A program made the position numbers and the translations under genes. The notes under the pieces were generated by a model, which worked only from the letters and a program-made list of their open reading frames with translations, did not search any database and was not told where the DNA came from. Positions 36,975-53,999 of a DNA stretch of 64,000 nucleotides are shown in pieces. The DNA lies in assembly GCF_021917145.1 (NCBI RefSeq), contig NC_061074.1, forward strand, positions 6,544,017 through 6,608,016, written 5' to 3'. Position 1 is the first letter of the stretch. Each line of letters starts with the position of its first letter. This DNA comes from Hypomesus transpacificus (lineage: Eukaryota; Chordata; Actinopteri; Osmeriformes; Osmeridae).

Positions 36975-37460
36975 CAAGGCCTGGGTGAGGTCGCTGGGTC
37001 AGCGAGGCCTGGGTGAGGTCACTGGGTCAGCGAGGCCTGGGTGAGGTCACTGGGTCAGCGAGGCCTGGGAGAGGTCACTGGGTCAGCGAGGCCTGGGTGA
37101 GGTCACTGTCAGCGAGGCCTGGGTGAGGTCACTGGGTCAGCGAGGCCTGGGTGAGGTCACTGTCAGCGAGGCCTGGGTGAGGTCACTGTCAGCGAGGCCT
37201 GGGTGAGGTCACTGGGTCAGCGAGGCCTGGGTGAGGTCACTGGGTTAGCGAGGCCTGGGAGAGGTCACTGTCAGCAAGGCCTGGGTGAGGTCACTGGGTC
37301 AGCGAGGCCTGGGTGAGGTCACTGTCAGCGAGGCCTGGGTGAGGTCACTGGGTCAGCGAGGCCTGGGTGAGGTCACTGGGTTAGCGAGGCCTGGGTGAGG
37401 TCACTGGGTCAGCGAGGCCTGGGTGAGGTCACTGGGTCAGCGAGGCCTGGGTGAGGTCAC
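36975..37460 (+). repeat. 28-bp/24-bp minisatellite in presumed zbtb44 3' UTR
   Basis: About 18 units with core GCGAGGCCTGGGTGAGGTCA. Full units are 28 bp (ending CTGGGTCA); a shorter 24-bp variant (ending CTGTCA) is interspersed. Confidence 0.95.
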
Positions 37461-40400
37461 ACAGTAATTTGCTGCCTCCTGCTCTGGTGAAATATAGACT
37501 CAGTGATGTCATACCTGGGTAAGAAGGCTCCACCCTCCAAGAATGAGATTCTCCCTTGCTGCCGGGATTGGCCAGTGTATCAGGTTGCCAGGGGCAACAT
37601 TACACCTGCCGGTGCTGACAGGAAGTTGGGTGTCTTATTAAGTACATGCCTCTGGCCAGTATTTGGACAGGGCTGAGTCTTACCTTTAAAGGTTCTCTAT
37701 AGTTGAGCATGTCTTCTGTTTTCCTTCAAGACGTAGCTTCTCTTGTGCAATGTGTGAAAATATCTTACTTATACAGTATATGCCTTTTCAGTGTAAACAT
37801 GTTATAGACACAGTACAGTACCTTTTCTGGTCCACAATGTTGGTTTAAATATGACGGTAGCTCTTATAACTATATATATTATATTTTTGTGACTTTTTTG
37901 TATGACGGTTGCTGTTTTATGGGTATGCCATCTTTGGATAACCTTGTTCAATGTGAATCCAGAAGTGTGACTTGAAGGCCTGGTGTAGGCCTTGAAGGGA
38001 GCAGAGGCACACCTGTGCATTGTATATTCTGAATACTGTAAGGTGCATTAAGACCAACCCTGCTTTGGATCACTTAGAAAGCTGTTGTATATTGTGTCTA
38101 TTTAATCTGTGGTTTAACCCGGTGGTTGGGGTCAGTACTACGATCTGTCCTTGCCAGTGTGTCCTGAGCAGGTGTTGCTGATGACGTCATGACTACGGTG
38201 TTTAGTTAGACTGTGGTGAGTGTAACTAGACGGCTCGAGAGAATCTTTGAGGTTGACTATTGGAAAACAGACGGAGCCACTTTGTACTCTCACGGTATTG
38301 GTTGTTCCTGTTCCAGAGGGGGCGTGTCCTCTGTCTGCAGCTCTGTATTTTAAAGTGCAACATGTAAATAAAGAGTTGAGTTGTCTGCCTCTCTCACTGA
38401 GTTATACACACACACACACACACACAGACACAGACTGGGACCGGTGCAGGGATCGTGTGCCTCTCTTACTTCTCCTCCAGCCTGTAAAACAGGCCTTTGG
38501 GATGGCACCATGTTCCCTGTAAACTTTTACAGCACAGTCAGGAATGTGTTTGCGGATGCATTTATGACTTGTTTACATTGTGGCCTTATCTGTGGACATG
38601 CATGGTGTTAGGGTTAGGGCTAGGGCTAGGCTTGGACTACGCTAGGGCTATGGCTAGGACTGGACCAGGCAGCATTGAGTCAAAACTCTTATTTAACACT
38701 GAGAAAAGATGCTGAGAAAACACATGCATGGACACGCACACACACACACTAAGCTGCCAAAATATGTGTCATAGCTGCCTGGACTTGGTGCCAGGAAAAC
38801 AACACACACAAACTATCATAGCTGCCATACATCACTAATCAATGCACTGGAGGGTCTGATGGAATATTCCATTTCACTAACCATTCCCAGTGTCTGCAAC
38901 CCTAATGGGCTCTACCACAGACAGCAGGGGGAGACCAGACCCCCTGCAAATGGACTTCCAGACCCTCCTCTCCTAACCTCTGTTGATCCAAGACTTCAGG
39001 TGCTCAGTGACAGCAGTGATTTATCAGGAAGATCAGGTATCTACCAGAAGCATGGGGCACCACACACCTGAGGGGAGGGGCGAGTGGGCTCGTGCACCCA
39101 CTACGGCACTGTTTCCATCCTGCCTACTCATATCATTTGGTTTTTAATTCTTTCCACTACGACTCAAGTGAATTAAATCCTCTCTCTCTCTTGGAAAATC
39201 TTCTTGCCAGACACAGAAAATACTGCCTTCATTCCTGCAGAAATTCCATTGGACACACGTGTATCTAGTAGATAGAGTGGAAGGTTGTTTGGGGGAGGGG
39301 TAAGGGTGGTAAACATGTGAGAGGGATGGCCATCCATTCATCTTGCATAATAAACCCCCCAGCCCACCCACCCTCCCTCCCCAAAATATCCTCTTGATGG
39401 TCAGGGCTGCTGGTTACAGCTTCATCTGGTTTCATTGTTAGATTCCTAAACTTGAGTTTGTGATGTGACATGTAGCAGCACAGCTTGGTTTTCAAACATC
39501 CCCCCACCTGGACACCATAACCCAGTAGGCACACCTAACTAGTGGGTAGGACCTTGCTAAATGCTGCTGTTTTCACTCCTGTCAATGAGTAGTCACACAG
39601 TATGGTGTAATATTGCCTGGCTTCTACCACTGTACAGCCTCCAGCCCTAAGCTTTCTGTCTCCCCTGGGGGCCCTGTGAAGGCAGAGGTAGGCCAGACAG
39701 CCAGATAAAGACTGGGAAAGTATGGTCAGCTATGGTTCTGAAGATTCTGGTTCTGGTGCTGCTACTGTGGAAGGGGCTAGAGCTTGCTTGGTGAAATATG
39801 GATTCTTTTGTTTTTATGGTTCTTTGAAATAATGCTGACCTAAACAGATGTACTGTGGATGGCAGTTATGGATGGACTGCTGGGGGGGTTTCTAAGGAGA
39901 GATGGGAGGGGGGCAGCTACTTGTGTGTGTACTCCGGGTAGTACTATCTGTCCTAGCAAGGTTTCACATGACCCTTAACAATCAGTCGGTATTCATTATA
40001 TGTTGTGTGTATGTGTTTGCAGTGTGTGATTGCATGTGTGGTGTGTGTTACTTCTCTCAGGCCTGTCCAGCTGGCAGGAAGCTCTGTTTTAAAGGGAGTG
40101 ATCTTCCAAAATATGGCTATATAAGGCCTCAATTTCTGGGCTTCTACTCTGGTGCATGTCTTTGTCTGGTCAGACTGAGTCTGCAGACAATAGTCTGTCT
40201 CCGTCTTCACAGACCATCTCTTCAGATGGATCATTACGGCAGCTGGACCATTCCATCCACGTATGCAGTTTCTGCTACCTCAAAGTCTAACAGGTGAACA
40301 GAGAGAGGCCTCCTCTTTCAGCTTCCTGGAACAGGAACTGGTAGGGCCAGAGCTGTTAAATACGAATGCCTGGGCAACCTGAATGTCCCGCTTGTTGCTG

Positions 40401-41457
40401 TCTGGTCCTCTTAAGTATTAATCCAGCTCTGCAGTTGATGGAAAACAGACAATCCCCAACATAATAACTTCATTTGAGCCTATAAACTTGTTCCTGATCT
40501 TGAAAGCTATAAAGACTTATTTATGAGCCAAGCTGACAATGTGGAAACAGCATCAAGAGGAGAGAGAGAGGGCGAGAGAGAGAAAGAGAGAGGTGGGGAA
40601 AGAAGGAGAGAGAGATAACCGTCTGACATTGAGGTCTCGAGTTGTTGGGTTGTGCTCTGCTCTACATCTGGTTGCAGTGTAGACCCTGCAGAGATGGGTC
40701 ATCAGGAGGGATGCCTGCTAGCTGGCAGCCATCTGAGCTGTCTGTGGCCCTGTTAATGAAAGTCCAGGACAGTTAAAAGCAGCAGGATCTCTGTGGTTCC
40801 CATGCCCTAATGGACTGAAGGATAACTCCCATATAATACCAGAGCTGACATTATTATTAGTATTACCAAGATTTGTAGACTTCTTAAAAAACTTGACATC
40901 ACAGAACACTCACCATCCCATTGGTTCAGTTAGGTCTTGACTACATAGCACCAAAATGTCCTATTTGTGCTATACTGGGGAGCCAGGTTCCAGTTCCCCA
41001 GGAAGTATGGGAAAGTGTTTTATTTCTGTTTTACTGGTATCTACTGTACAGCACCAGTCCAAAATTTGGACACATTTTCCAAACGTTTGACTGGTACTGT
41101 ACGTGTTACTGGTCCGTCTGTCTCTGTGGTTCCTTCTTGCTCTCTCTGACATTCTCTCTCTGAACATTGATGACTGAGTTTCTGTGCAAGTGGATGTCCT
41201 AATACTACAGGAATATGCCTGCATGTTTGTCTGAATATTCCAGCTAACGATGACTCAGCTTCCAGCTATGCTAGGTTCTGTCCCAGAATGCTGTCTTATA
41301 ACAAGCGTGGGATTGTCATTCTCCAGGCCCCAGCTCTACAGCACATACTCATTACTGTATGTCAGCTAGTGTTGTCTGCCGTTGCTAAGACACAAAATCC
41401 AAAGATTTAGACTGGACATTGATGCTGATGTCAGCCTCGTCTAATTTTAAACAATGT

Positions 41458-41602
41458 GTTCCTGGGGTCAGAGAGAGAGAGGGTCCTGGGGTCAGAGAGA
41501 GGGGGTCCTGGGGTCAGAGAGCGAGGGTCCTGGGGTCAGAGAGAGAGGGTCCTGGGGTCAGAGAGAGAGGGTCCTGGGGTCAGAGAGAGAGGGGGTCCTG
41601 AG
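41458..41602 (+). repeat. 21-22 bp minisatellite
   Basis: Six to seven copies of GGTCCTGGGGTCAGAGAGAG-type units. All three plus frames remain open, a repeat artefact. Confidence 0.9.
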
Positions 41603-42659
41603 GTTGAACTGCAGGAATTGGATGTTGTTGTGTTTGTTCTCCTCCTGTAACACATGTATTTATCTGGCAGCGGTATTGGAGAAAAACTTTGGAAGAGAGT
41701 TTAAGAAAGAATTTACAAGTAGATTTACTGCTCTGATAATGAGCATAATTAAAGTTTATGTTCCCTAAAGCGTTGTGGAACAGTTTTTTGGGGCAAATTA
41801 ATTCTTTCTTTTTGAATAAACAGCACTTTCGTTTTCCTGTGGCTGAACTAAAGTATCCAACACCTTTCTTTCCAAAAGAAATTTGGATGTGGAACATTAA
41901 CAACCTAGCTGAATAGAATCTATTGTCTCCATCAAATTATCAGGTAATAGGTGTAGGATTATGGTAATTGGTGTAGGATTATGGTAATTGGTGTACGAAT
42001 GCAATCAATTTAGCCCTGCTGAGATGGGATTTTACCTGAGGAAGGACAGCGACAAACAAAGTGTGGTACAAAGCAGTTCCTGCTGAAGAGTTTGTTTAGG
42101 AAAGTCTCAGAAGGCCTCTAGGTTGTTGTTTTGTTCTGTGCACTGGTCTCCCAGGCTGCTCTGACGTCAGCAGGTACATTTCTGGGTCAACAGATGTGCC
42201 TCATAAATTCCCCTAAATCCAACATGCATCATACGAGATAGGATCAGCTGCCAGATTCATCTCTACTGGCAGGGAGACAGGCAAGGGCTGTAGAAAGACA
42301 GGTAGACAGATAGGCATGTGGACTTGACACAGGGAGATGGATAAACAGGTAGATGTGTAGACTTGCAGACAGGTAGACAGGTATGCAGTAGACAGAGAGA
42401 CCGGTATTTTGTTTGTACTGTAAACAAGCCCCCCCCTCCTGCCTTCCCCACAACACCTGCTCTTCATGGTCACTGGTCTAGACAGGCGTGCCCACCAGAC
42501 ACACACCCAGACACAGCTGGGTTTGAGCACACACACACACAGACACAAACACATGACGTATGAACACATGCACACACTCACATACATACCTCCAGGTCCG
42601 AGCATTCACACGCATGCACACTGACTTGCACTCAAACACGCACTCAGACCTGGGTCTGA

Positions 42660-42781
42660 CACACACACACACACACACACACACACTATCACATAGTTTA
42701 AGACACAAATGGCTGGAGTCATGTCAACAAACTTTATTTTCAGATGTCAAACTGCATGAAGGACTAGCTACCTGACTGGCC

Positions 42782-42876
<95 letters not shown>

Positions 42877-43071
42877 AAGTCAGGTAAAGTACTATTTTGT
42901 TCTCTGTTGGTTGCTGAGACAAGCAGAGACCAGACTAGCAAATCGGATGAGCAGAGATAAGACCAGCAGAACCCGACCAACAGAACCAAATCAGAAAGCT
43001 TAGACCTGCACCCACTATGAGTCTCCTCTCTTACATAAGATGATCTACACATACACACGTTTACACACACG

Positions 43072-43102
<31 letters not shown>
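42660..43102. repeat. Clustered complementary (CA)n and (TG)n tracts
   Basis: (CA)n at about 42660-42687, a long (TG)n at 42786-42876 and (CA)n at about 43075-43102 lie within 450 bp. The alternating orientations are complementary and purine/pyrimidine alternating. Confidence 0.93.
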
Positions 43103-43105
<3 letters not shown>

Positions 43106-44134
43106 TAAACACACACATCTGGAGAAGTGCTAGGCCACAGTAATCATGACTGCTGCTGCTGCTGCCAACACTGAGGGACACACATATACACACAGACACA
43201 CACCCTACCATCTGAGGCTGGGCCTCTAGACGGGTTATCTGAGACTCTGCCTCCAACTTGGGCCTCTAAGCATGTGGTGGAGGTGGTTGGGTCACTCGAT
43301 GTCCCGTAAGGCATAATGGTTTCTGTAAGGTCACGTCCTTACGGCCGTCACAGCTGTCCCGTTTGTGCTGGTCGCCAGCAGTCGGAATGGACACTGTCTT
43401 CTCCCCCTCTCCAGCGTGATGAGGCGGGAGAATCCCCAGCAAAGGACTGTGAGTGGCTGGCTGTCGTCTGAGGAGGAATACCAATGCTTTACAAGGTGGA
43501 ATTTACGAGAATAATCCCTCCGCGACCACGATGCATACAGGAACTGGAAAAAAGATGCCTTCGGTCCCCCACACCCTCCCGCCAATTCTCCTCAGCCCCC
43601 ACCAAAGAAGGAGCACTCAGCCTTCTGGAACATTCCACGACTCATGCCAGGAGAATGTCCTGTGATAAGAGTCTTGTTATTAAGAAAATAACACTAACAC
43701 TGTTGTCCCTCTTGGGAGATATTATTTATTGGTTGCTTCCTCTAGGAGAAATTGGCATTGACTAGCAGCCCCAGTCAATCTCACATCACTGTTTTATCTC
43801 CTGGTCTGAGTTGAGGCGCCTGGCTGCCTTTTTGAACATGTTCATGCCCCTCCTAATTACCCTGCTCGGCTCTCACACCCATTTTCTGATCACATTTTGT
43901 AGATCTGAGATGAAGACATGGGTCTGAGCACAATGTTATCTGCTCTGTCTCAGGCCCGTCAGAGAATTTGGATTTACAGTTGTATTCCAGCCATAGGCAG
44001 GGCTCATGGCAGGAGATGAGTTGAGAGGAAAAGACAAAGGAGGAAAGGAACGGGGAAGGGAGTCTCTTTCTTCCTCTGTCTCCGTCTTTTATTTGCTAGC
44101 TCGCTCGCTCGATTTTCTTCTGTCTGTCTCTCTT

Positions 44135-44137
<3 letters not shown>

Positions 44138-44210
<73 letters not shown>

Positions 44211-44230
44211 TATCTATCTCTCTCTTTCTC
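44138..44230. repeat. (CT)n microsatellite
   Basis: About 90 bp of CT dinucleotide with a few TATCT interruptions at the right end. Confidence 0.95.
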
Positions 44231-45164
44231 AGATTAAGAGCTGCCTATCTCTTACTGCCCTCTAGAGCATGTTACCCCACCCCACTGAATTTATTGTCTT
44301 TAGATGTAACAATATTACATTTCCACGAGGGGGCAGTGTTGACATTGTTGTTGGTCAATCATTCACAATAAATTATTTTCCTCAAACAAAGAAGAAAATA
44401 CAACTCATGAACAAAGTCAAATTGACCAAATGCTGTAGAGGGGGGCAAATATCTAACTATACTATTAAACAATCCCTCTGTGAAAGACAGATATTGTCCC
44501 AGAAGAGAGTGTCTGATAGACAATCAGGACTGTGTGTAGCCTACCACCTTGTTTCAATTCCTGATGATCACTTCCTGTTTCCTGTATCAGGTGTTGGAAT
44601 GGATTATTTTTTCATCTTATCTCTCTTGATAAGAGAACCACAACGGCCTGCCAGCATCACGTCATTTCAGCGGACAGGCTGACACCACAGGCGTCCAGGC
44701 TGATTCTCCTTCCATGTTCCACAGTGGTGGCCAGACTTCTCAGTTCATCTACACACCTCTGATCCTTCCGCTGTTGTCTCAATACACTCCTCTTCAACCT
44801 TCAACTCAACTAACTATTCTTTTGTTTGGCCTAAGGGCAATGAAAGCAGCTCTTAAATTTGTTCGATCTCTGCACATTGTAATTGCCATCCTGTTGTTCC
44901 ACTGTGTGGCAAAATACTTCACCCAATGTTTGATGCTGCACTTGTGATATGTTGATTTTGCTACACTGTTGGCTACTATGAACTACTGAATTTGAGATGT
45001 TCAGTAATTGAGATGTTGTTGTTACACTACAGTGTTCTTTTTCTTCACCTCCTCTAGTAGCTAAGCTGTGGTTACTTTCTAATGTAGCTTGTAAATACAG
45101 ACCGTTCCTTGACAACCAAAATACTTTTAGAACTATGCACTTCTGATTCTTCTGCTGTTTCACG

Positions 45165-45340
45165 TGGGGTCAGATGGCTGAGCGGGTAGGGAATCGGGCT
45201 ATTAATCAGAAGGATGCTGCTTCAGTTCCCGGCTGGGCAAGTTGTGCACTTCACCCTACTTGCCTCGGGGAAATGTCCCTGTACTTATTGTAACTCACTG
45301 TGGATAAAAGTGTCTGCTTAATGACTAAATGTAAATGTAT
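45165..45340 (+). mobile_element. tRNA-derived SINE, copy 1
   Basis: The tRNA-like head has a box A-like word (ATGGCTGAGCGGGTAGGGA) and a degenerate box B (CTTCAGTTCCCGGCTG). It is followed by the family body (CACTTCACCCTACTTGCCTC) and the tail GTCTGCTTAATGACTAAATG. It aligns by eye with the copies at 46945 and 61821. The head resembles tRNA-Leu/Ser. Confidence 0.85.
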
Positions 45341-45708
45341 GTTTTGCCACAATTTCCCCTAAGGGATCAATAATGTAACTGCGACTACTCTGGGCAAGAT
45401 AATATACATTCAGTTACAGATAGTGGGACATGCTCGTTGTGTTGCTACAGAAATCCTGTGCTGGCCATAAAACCACTAGCTACAATCAATCATTTAAACA
45501 CGCAACTAGCTCTTACCTGACACCTGATTCTGTCATATTTGATTTAGAATGGCTTTGAGGTGTTCAGTCAAATGTTTAATAATTTGTCTGATCATAGTGC
45601 TTGCATTTGCGTAAATGTGTTATTTTTTCACAGTGTAAACGGTTGATGGTATGGATCTGGTTCTCAGGGAGCCATGAGAGGACTCTTAATTTAAGTTTGA
45701 CATATGTA

Positions 45709-46892
45709 CACTCCCCGGCCATTTGATCAGGTACACTTGTTCAATTGCTTGTTAACACAAATAGCTATCAGCCAATCACATGTCAGTATGGCAATGCATT
45801 TAGGCATGTAGACGTGGTCAGGACAACTCGCTGAAGTACAAACCGAGCATCAGAATGGGGAATTAATGGGATTTTTGTGACTTTGAACGTGGCATGGTTG
45901 TTGGTGCCAGACGGGCTGGTCTGAGTATTTCAGAAACTGCTGATCTACTGGGATTTTCACGCACAACCATCTTTACAGAGAATGGTCCGAAAAATAGGAA
46001 ATATCCAGTGTGCGGCAGTTGGATGGACGAAAATGGCTTGTTGATGTCAGAGGTCAGAGGACAATGTGCAGACTGGTTAGAGATGATACAAAGGCAACAG
46101 TAACTCAAATAACAACTTGTTACAACCAAGGTATGCAGAATACCATCTCTGAACGCACAACACGTCGAACTTTGAAGCAGATGGGCTCCAGCCGCAGAAG
46201 ACCACACCGGGTGCCACTCCTGTTAGCTAAGAACAGGAAACTGAGGCTACAATTCACACAGGCTCACCCAAATTGGACAATAGAAGTTTGGAAAAACTTT
46301 TCCTGGTCTGATGAGTCTCGATTTCAGCTGTGACATTTGGCTTAAACAACATGAAAGCATGGATTCATCCTGCCTTGTATCAATAGTTCAGGCTGGTGGT
46401 GGTGGTGATATTTTCTTGGCACACTTTGGGCCCCTTATTACCAATTGATCATTGTTTAAACACAACAGCCAACCTGAGTATTGTTGCTGACCATGTCCAT
46501 CCCTTTATGACCACAGAGTACCCAACTTCTGATGGCTACTTCCAGCAGGATAATGTACCATGTCACAAAGCTCAAATCATCTCAAACTGGTTTCTTGAAC
46601 GTGACAATGAGTTTACTGTACTCCAAGGGCCTTCACAGTCACCAGATCTCAATCCAATAGAGCACCTTTGGGAGGAGGTGGAACGGGAGATTGGCATCAT
46701 GTATGTGCAGCCAACACATCTGCAGCAACTGTGTGATGCTATCATGTCCATATGGACTCAAATCTCTGAGGAAAGTTTCCAACACCTTGTTGAAATTATT
46801 CCACGAAGAATTATTTCTGAATTAGTTCTGAAGGCAAAAGGGGGTCCAACCCGGTACCTGTGAGGTGTACCTAATAAAGTGGCCAGTGAGTG
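45709..46892 (+). mobile_element. Degenerate Tc1-like transposon
   Basis: Inverted ends are CACTCCCCGGCCATTTGATC on the left and ACTTTATT..GTGAGTG-type sequence on the right (AATAAAGTGGCCAGTGAGTG), flanked by TA at 45707-45708 and 46893-46894. At 1184 bp it is shorter than the intact element in zbtb44 and belongs to a different Tc1 family. Confidence 0.93.
45894..46863 (+). pseudogene. Broken Tc1 transposase
   Basis: Fragments in different frames together resemble a Tc1 transposase: the helix-turn-helix part (GLSISETADLLGFSRTTIF), a region with WSDESRF (first catalytic Asp) ending in a stop, and a C-terminal part with QQDNVPCHKA (second Asp) and SPDLNPIEHLWEE (Glu). Frame changes at about 46010-46100 and 46330-46400 and the stop after WSDESRFQL mean it cannot encode an active enzyme. 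Confidence 0.92.
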
Positions 46893-46944
46893 TAAATGCA
46901 GGCTGTTAGTTGTTTTTCTTATATTCAGAGTATATTTGGATTCA

Positions 46945-47121
46945 GTCATTTAGCAGACGCTCTTATCCAGAGTGACTTACAGTAAGTACGGGGACATTCC
47001 CCCGAGGCAAGTAGGGTGAAGTGCCTTGCCCAAGGACACAACGTCATTTTGCGCGGCCAGGAATCGAACTGGCAACCTTCTGATTAATAGCCCGATTCCC
47101 TGACCACTCAGCCATCTGACT
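46945..47121 (-). mobile_element. tRNA-derived SINE, copy 2 (minus strand)
   Basis: Reverse-complement copy of the same SINE family: the tail (CATTTAGCAGACGCTCTTAT on the plus strand) comes first and the tRNA-like head with GACCACTCAGCCATCTGAC last. It lies about 50 bp from the broken Tc1 element and 275 bp before the octamer pair upstream of pou2af2. Confidence 0.87.
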
Positions 47122-47396
47122 GAGTATTTTTCCATGTCAGAGAAATGCTGAATCCACACTCCTTACTCTGACTGTCCAGCATTACCATTCCAGCATTACC
47201 TGTCCAACATTTAATATTACCGGTCCAAATGTACCTGTCCAGCATGACGTGCCATGCTGGGATCAGTAGTGTGGGGGATGTTGAAACAGCTCCGGCTGGG
47301 AAACATAGTTTCCTGTTTACGTGGGAAGAGAGACTTCCCAGCATGCATCCTGTCCCCATCCTCCTCATGCTCATGTCTGTCTAATCTAGACTGAAG

Positions 47397-47447
47397 ATGC
47401 AAATCCTGTCATAACCTCCCTGCCATACTCACCACCCACATTTGCAT
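47397..47447. promoter_or_regulatory. pou2af2: Pair of octamer motifs upstream of pou2af2
   Basis: A perfect octamer ATGCAAAT at 47397-47404 is followed by its reverse complement ATTTGCAT at 47440-47447, with starts 43 bp apart and opposite orientation. They lie about 316 and 273 bp upstream of the proposed pou2af2 start codon, in unique sequence between the SINE and exon 1. ATGCAAAT is the classical site for POU2F factors, the partners of the POU2AF co-activators. Function is inferred. Confidence 0.6.
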
Positions 47448-47712
47448 TTAAACAAATGGATGAAGGTCATTTTAAAGCTGCCCTCCATGGAGGCAGTGTT
47501 ACAGCTTCCTGGGAGGGCTGTGGAGGTGTCCGTCACACTGTTGAGGGTATTATGGTGTAGAGCACAGGGACGTAGACCATCAGTGAAAGTAGGCAGGGCG
47601 CAGGCATACAAGGAGCATCCAGGTTATGTTACTGTAGCTGGAGCCTGTGGCGCATTAGTACAGGCCTTCATCAGCGCTTCTGTCACCTCAGCTGGATCCA
47701 GACTTCATTGTG

Positions 47713-53050
<5,338 letters not shown>

Positions 53051-53242
53051 GCCTAAGGAGACTCTGCACTTGGAGGAACAGCACTCACTAGGAAACACAG
53101 GAAGAGAACCTAGCTGGAGAACACAGTTGGAGAGCACAGCCCAGGAAGATAGTTCTGATGACACTAGACCCTTATAGGGTTCAGGAGGATTCCTGTGTGA
53201 AAGGTGCAGACAGCTGTGGGAAAGATTCATATTCCTGTTTGA

Positions 53243-53367
<125 letters not shown>

Positions 53368-53589
53368 AGTTATATTAAAAACTTAGAAAAATAGGAAATG
53401 TAATTACCCATAGATGATAATCAATAACCAAACAGAATGGGATGAAATTTGAGGATTCCTTTATTATTTGATTGGAGAATTACTGTATATAAATGTTTTA
53501 ATTCTGTCTTGGAGAGTCTAGTTGTGTTTTGATATGATATGTGCTGACTTTCATGACTGAGGAAACATTTCAGGAATACAAGCTTGGGG

Positions 53590-53595
53590 AATAAA
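53590..53595 (+). promoter_or_regulatory. pou2af2: pou2af2 poly(A) signal AATAAA
   Basis: First canonical hexamer after the stop codon; it gives a 3' UTR of about 550 bp that includes the TG repeat. Confidence 0.65.
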
Positions 53596-53859
53596 GATGT
53601 ATTATTACACAAAGGTTATAATAGGTAACAACCGTACACTGCATGACTAAATGTGAAACATTAAAAATATCCAACAGCAGCACCCTCCCCATTCTCTTCT
53701 CTGCAGTCGTCTCTTTTGAGAATGTGCACATTATAGACAATGACAATAGATGGCGCCATTGTACCAATTCACTTGGCTTCTCCCCTTCCTAAAACGTTTC
53801 AACTGCCAACGGAAAATATACGGCTCTGGAAAACAATAGGAGACCACTGCAGCTTTTAT

Positions 53860-53994
53860 CTTTCCTTTTTTTTAAAGTTGAGAACGACAATTTTGAGTGA
53901 AGAACAGAAGGGTAAAATCTGCTGTGGCCTCTTAAATGTTACCCTTCTGTTCCTCACTCAAAATTGTCCTTCTCAACTTTTTTTAAAAGGAAAG
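53860..53994. repeat. Long hairpin-forming inverted repeat
   Basis: Left arm 53860-53914 and right arm 53939-53994 are nearly perfect reverse complements (about 55 bp, a few mismatches), around a loop of about 24 bases. Flanking AT-rich sequence (ACGGCTCTGGAAAACAATAG to the left) looks like the edge of a fish MITE, but I could not place both ends. Confidence 0.85.
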
Positions 53995-53999
53995 AAAAA

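Larger units (their letters stand above)
35193..38372 (+). promoter_or_regulatory. zbtb44: Probable long zbtb44 3' UTR ending at AATAAA 38367-38372
   Basis: No other gene is visible after the zbtb44 stop, and the first good AATAAA is about 3.2 kb downstream. Long 3' UTRs are usual for this gene in mammals. The stretch contains T-rich and AT-rich blocks typical of 3' UTRs and two tandem repeats listed separately. The boundary is inferred. Confidence 0.45.
38373..45160. other. Intergenic between zbtb44 and pou2af2, no supportable gene
   Basis: The stretch contains short (CA)n/(TG)n blocks, a 21-22 bp repeat near 41458-41600 and a CT tract at 44138-44230. No frame shows a recognised domain or a consistent exon structure. 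A telomere-like GTTAGGGTTAGGG run lies near 38608. Confidence 0.55.

Noticed and set aside
38600..38640. Telomere-like TTAGGG repeats (also near 61518)
   Set aside because: Only two to three degenerate units; too short to be an interstitial telomere array.
45894..46333. A functional transposase in the 45.7-46.9 kb element
   Set aside because: The catalytic domain is broken by frame changes and a stop, so it was called a pseudogene.
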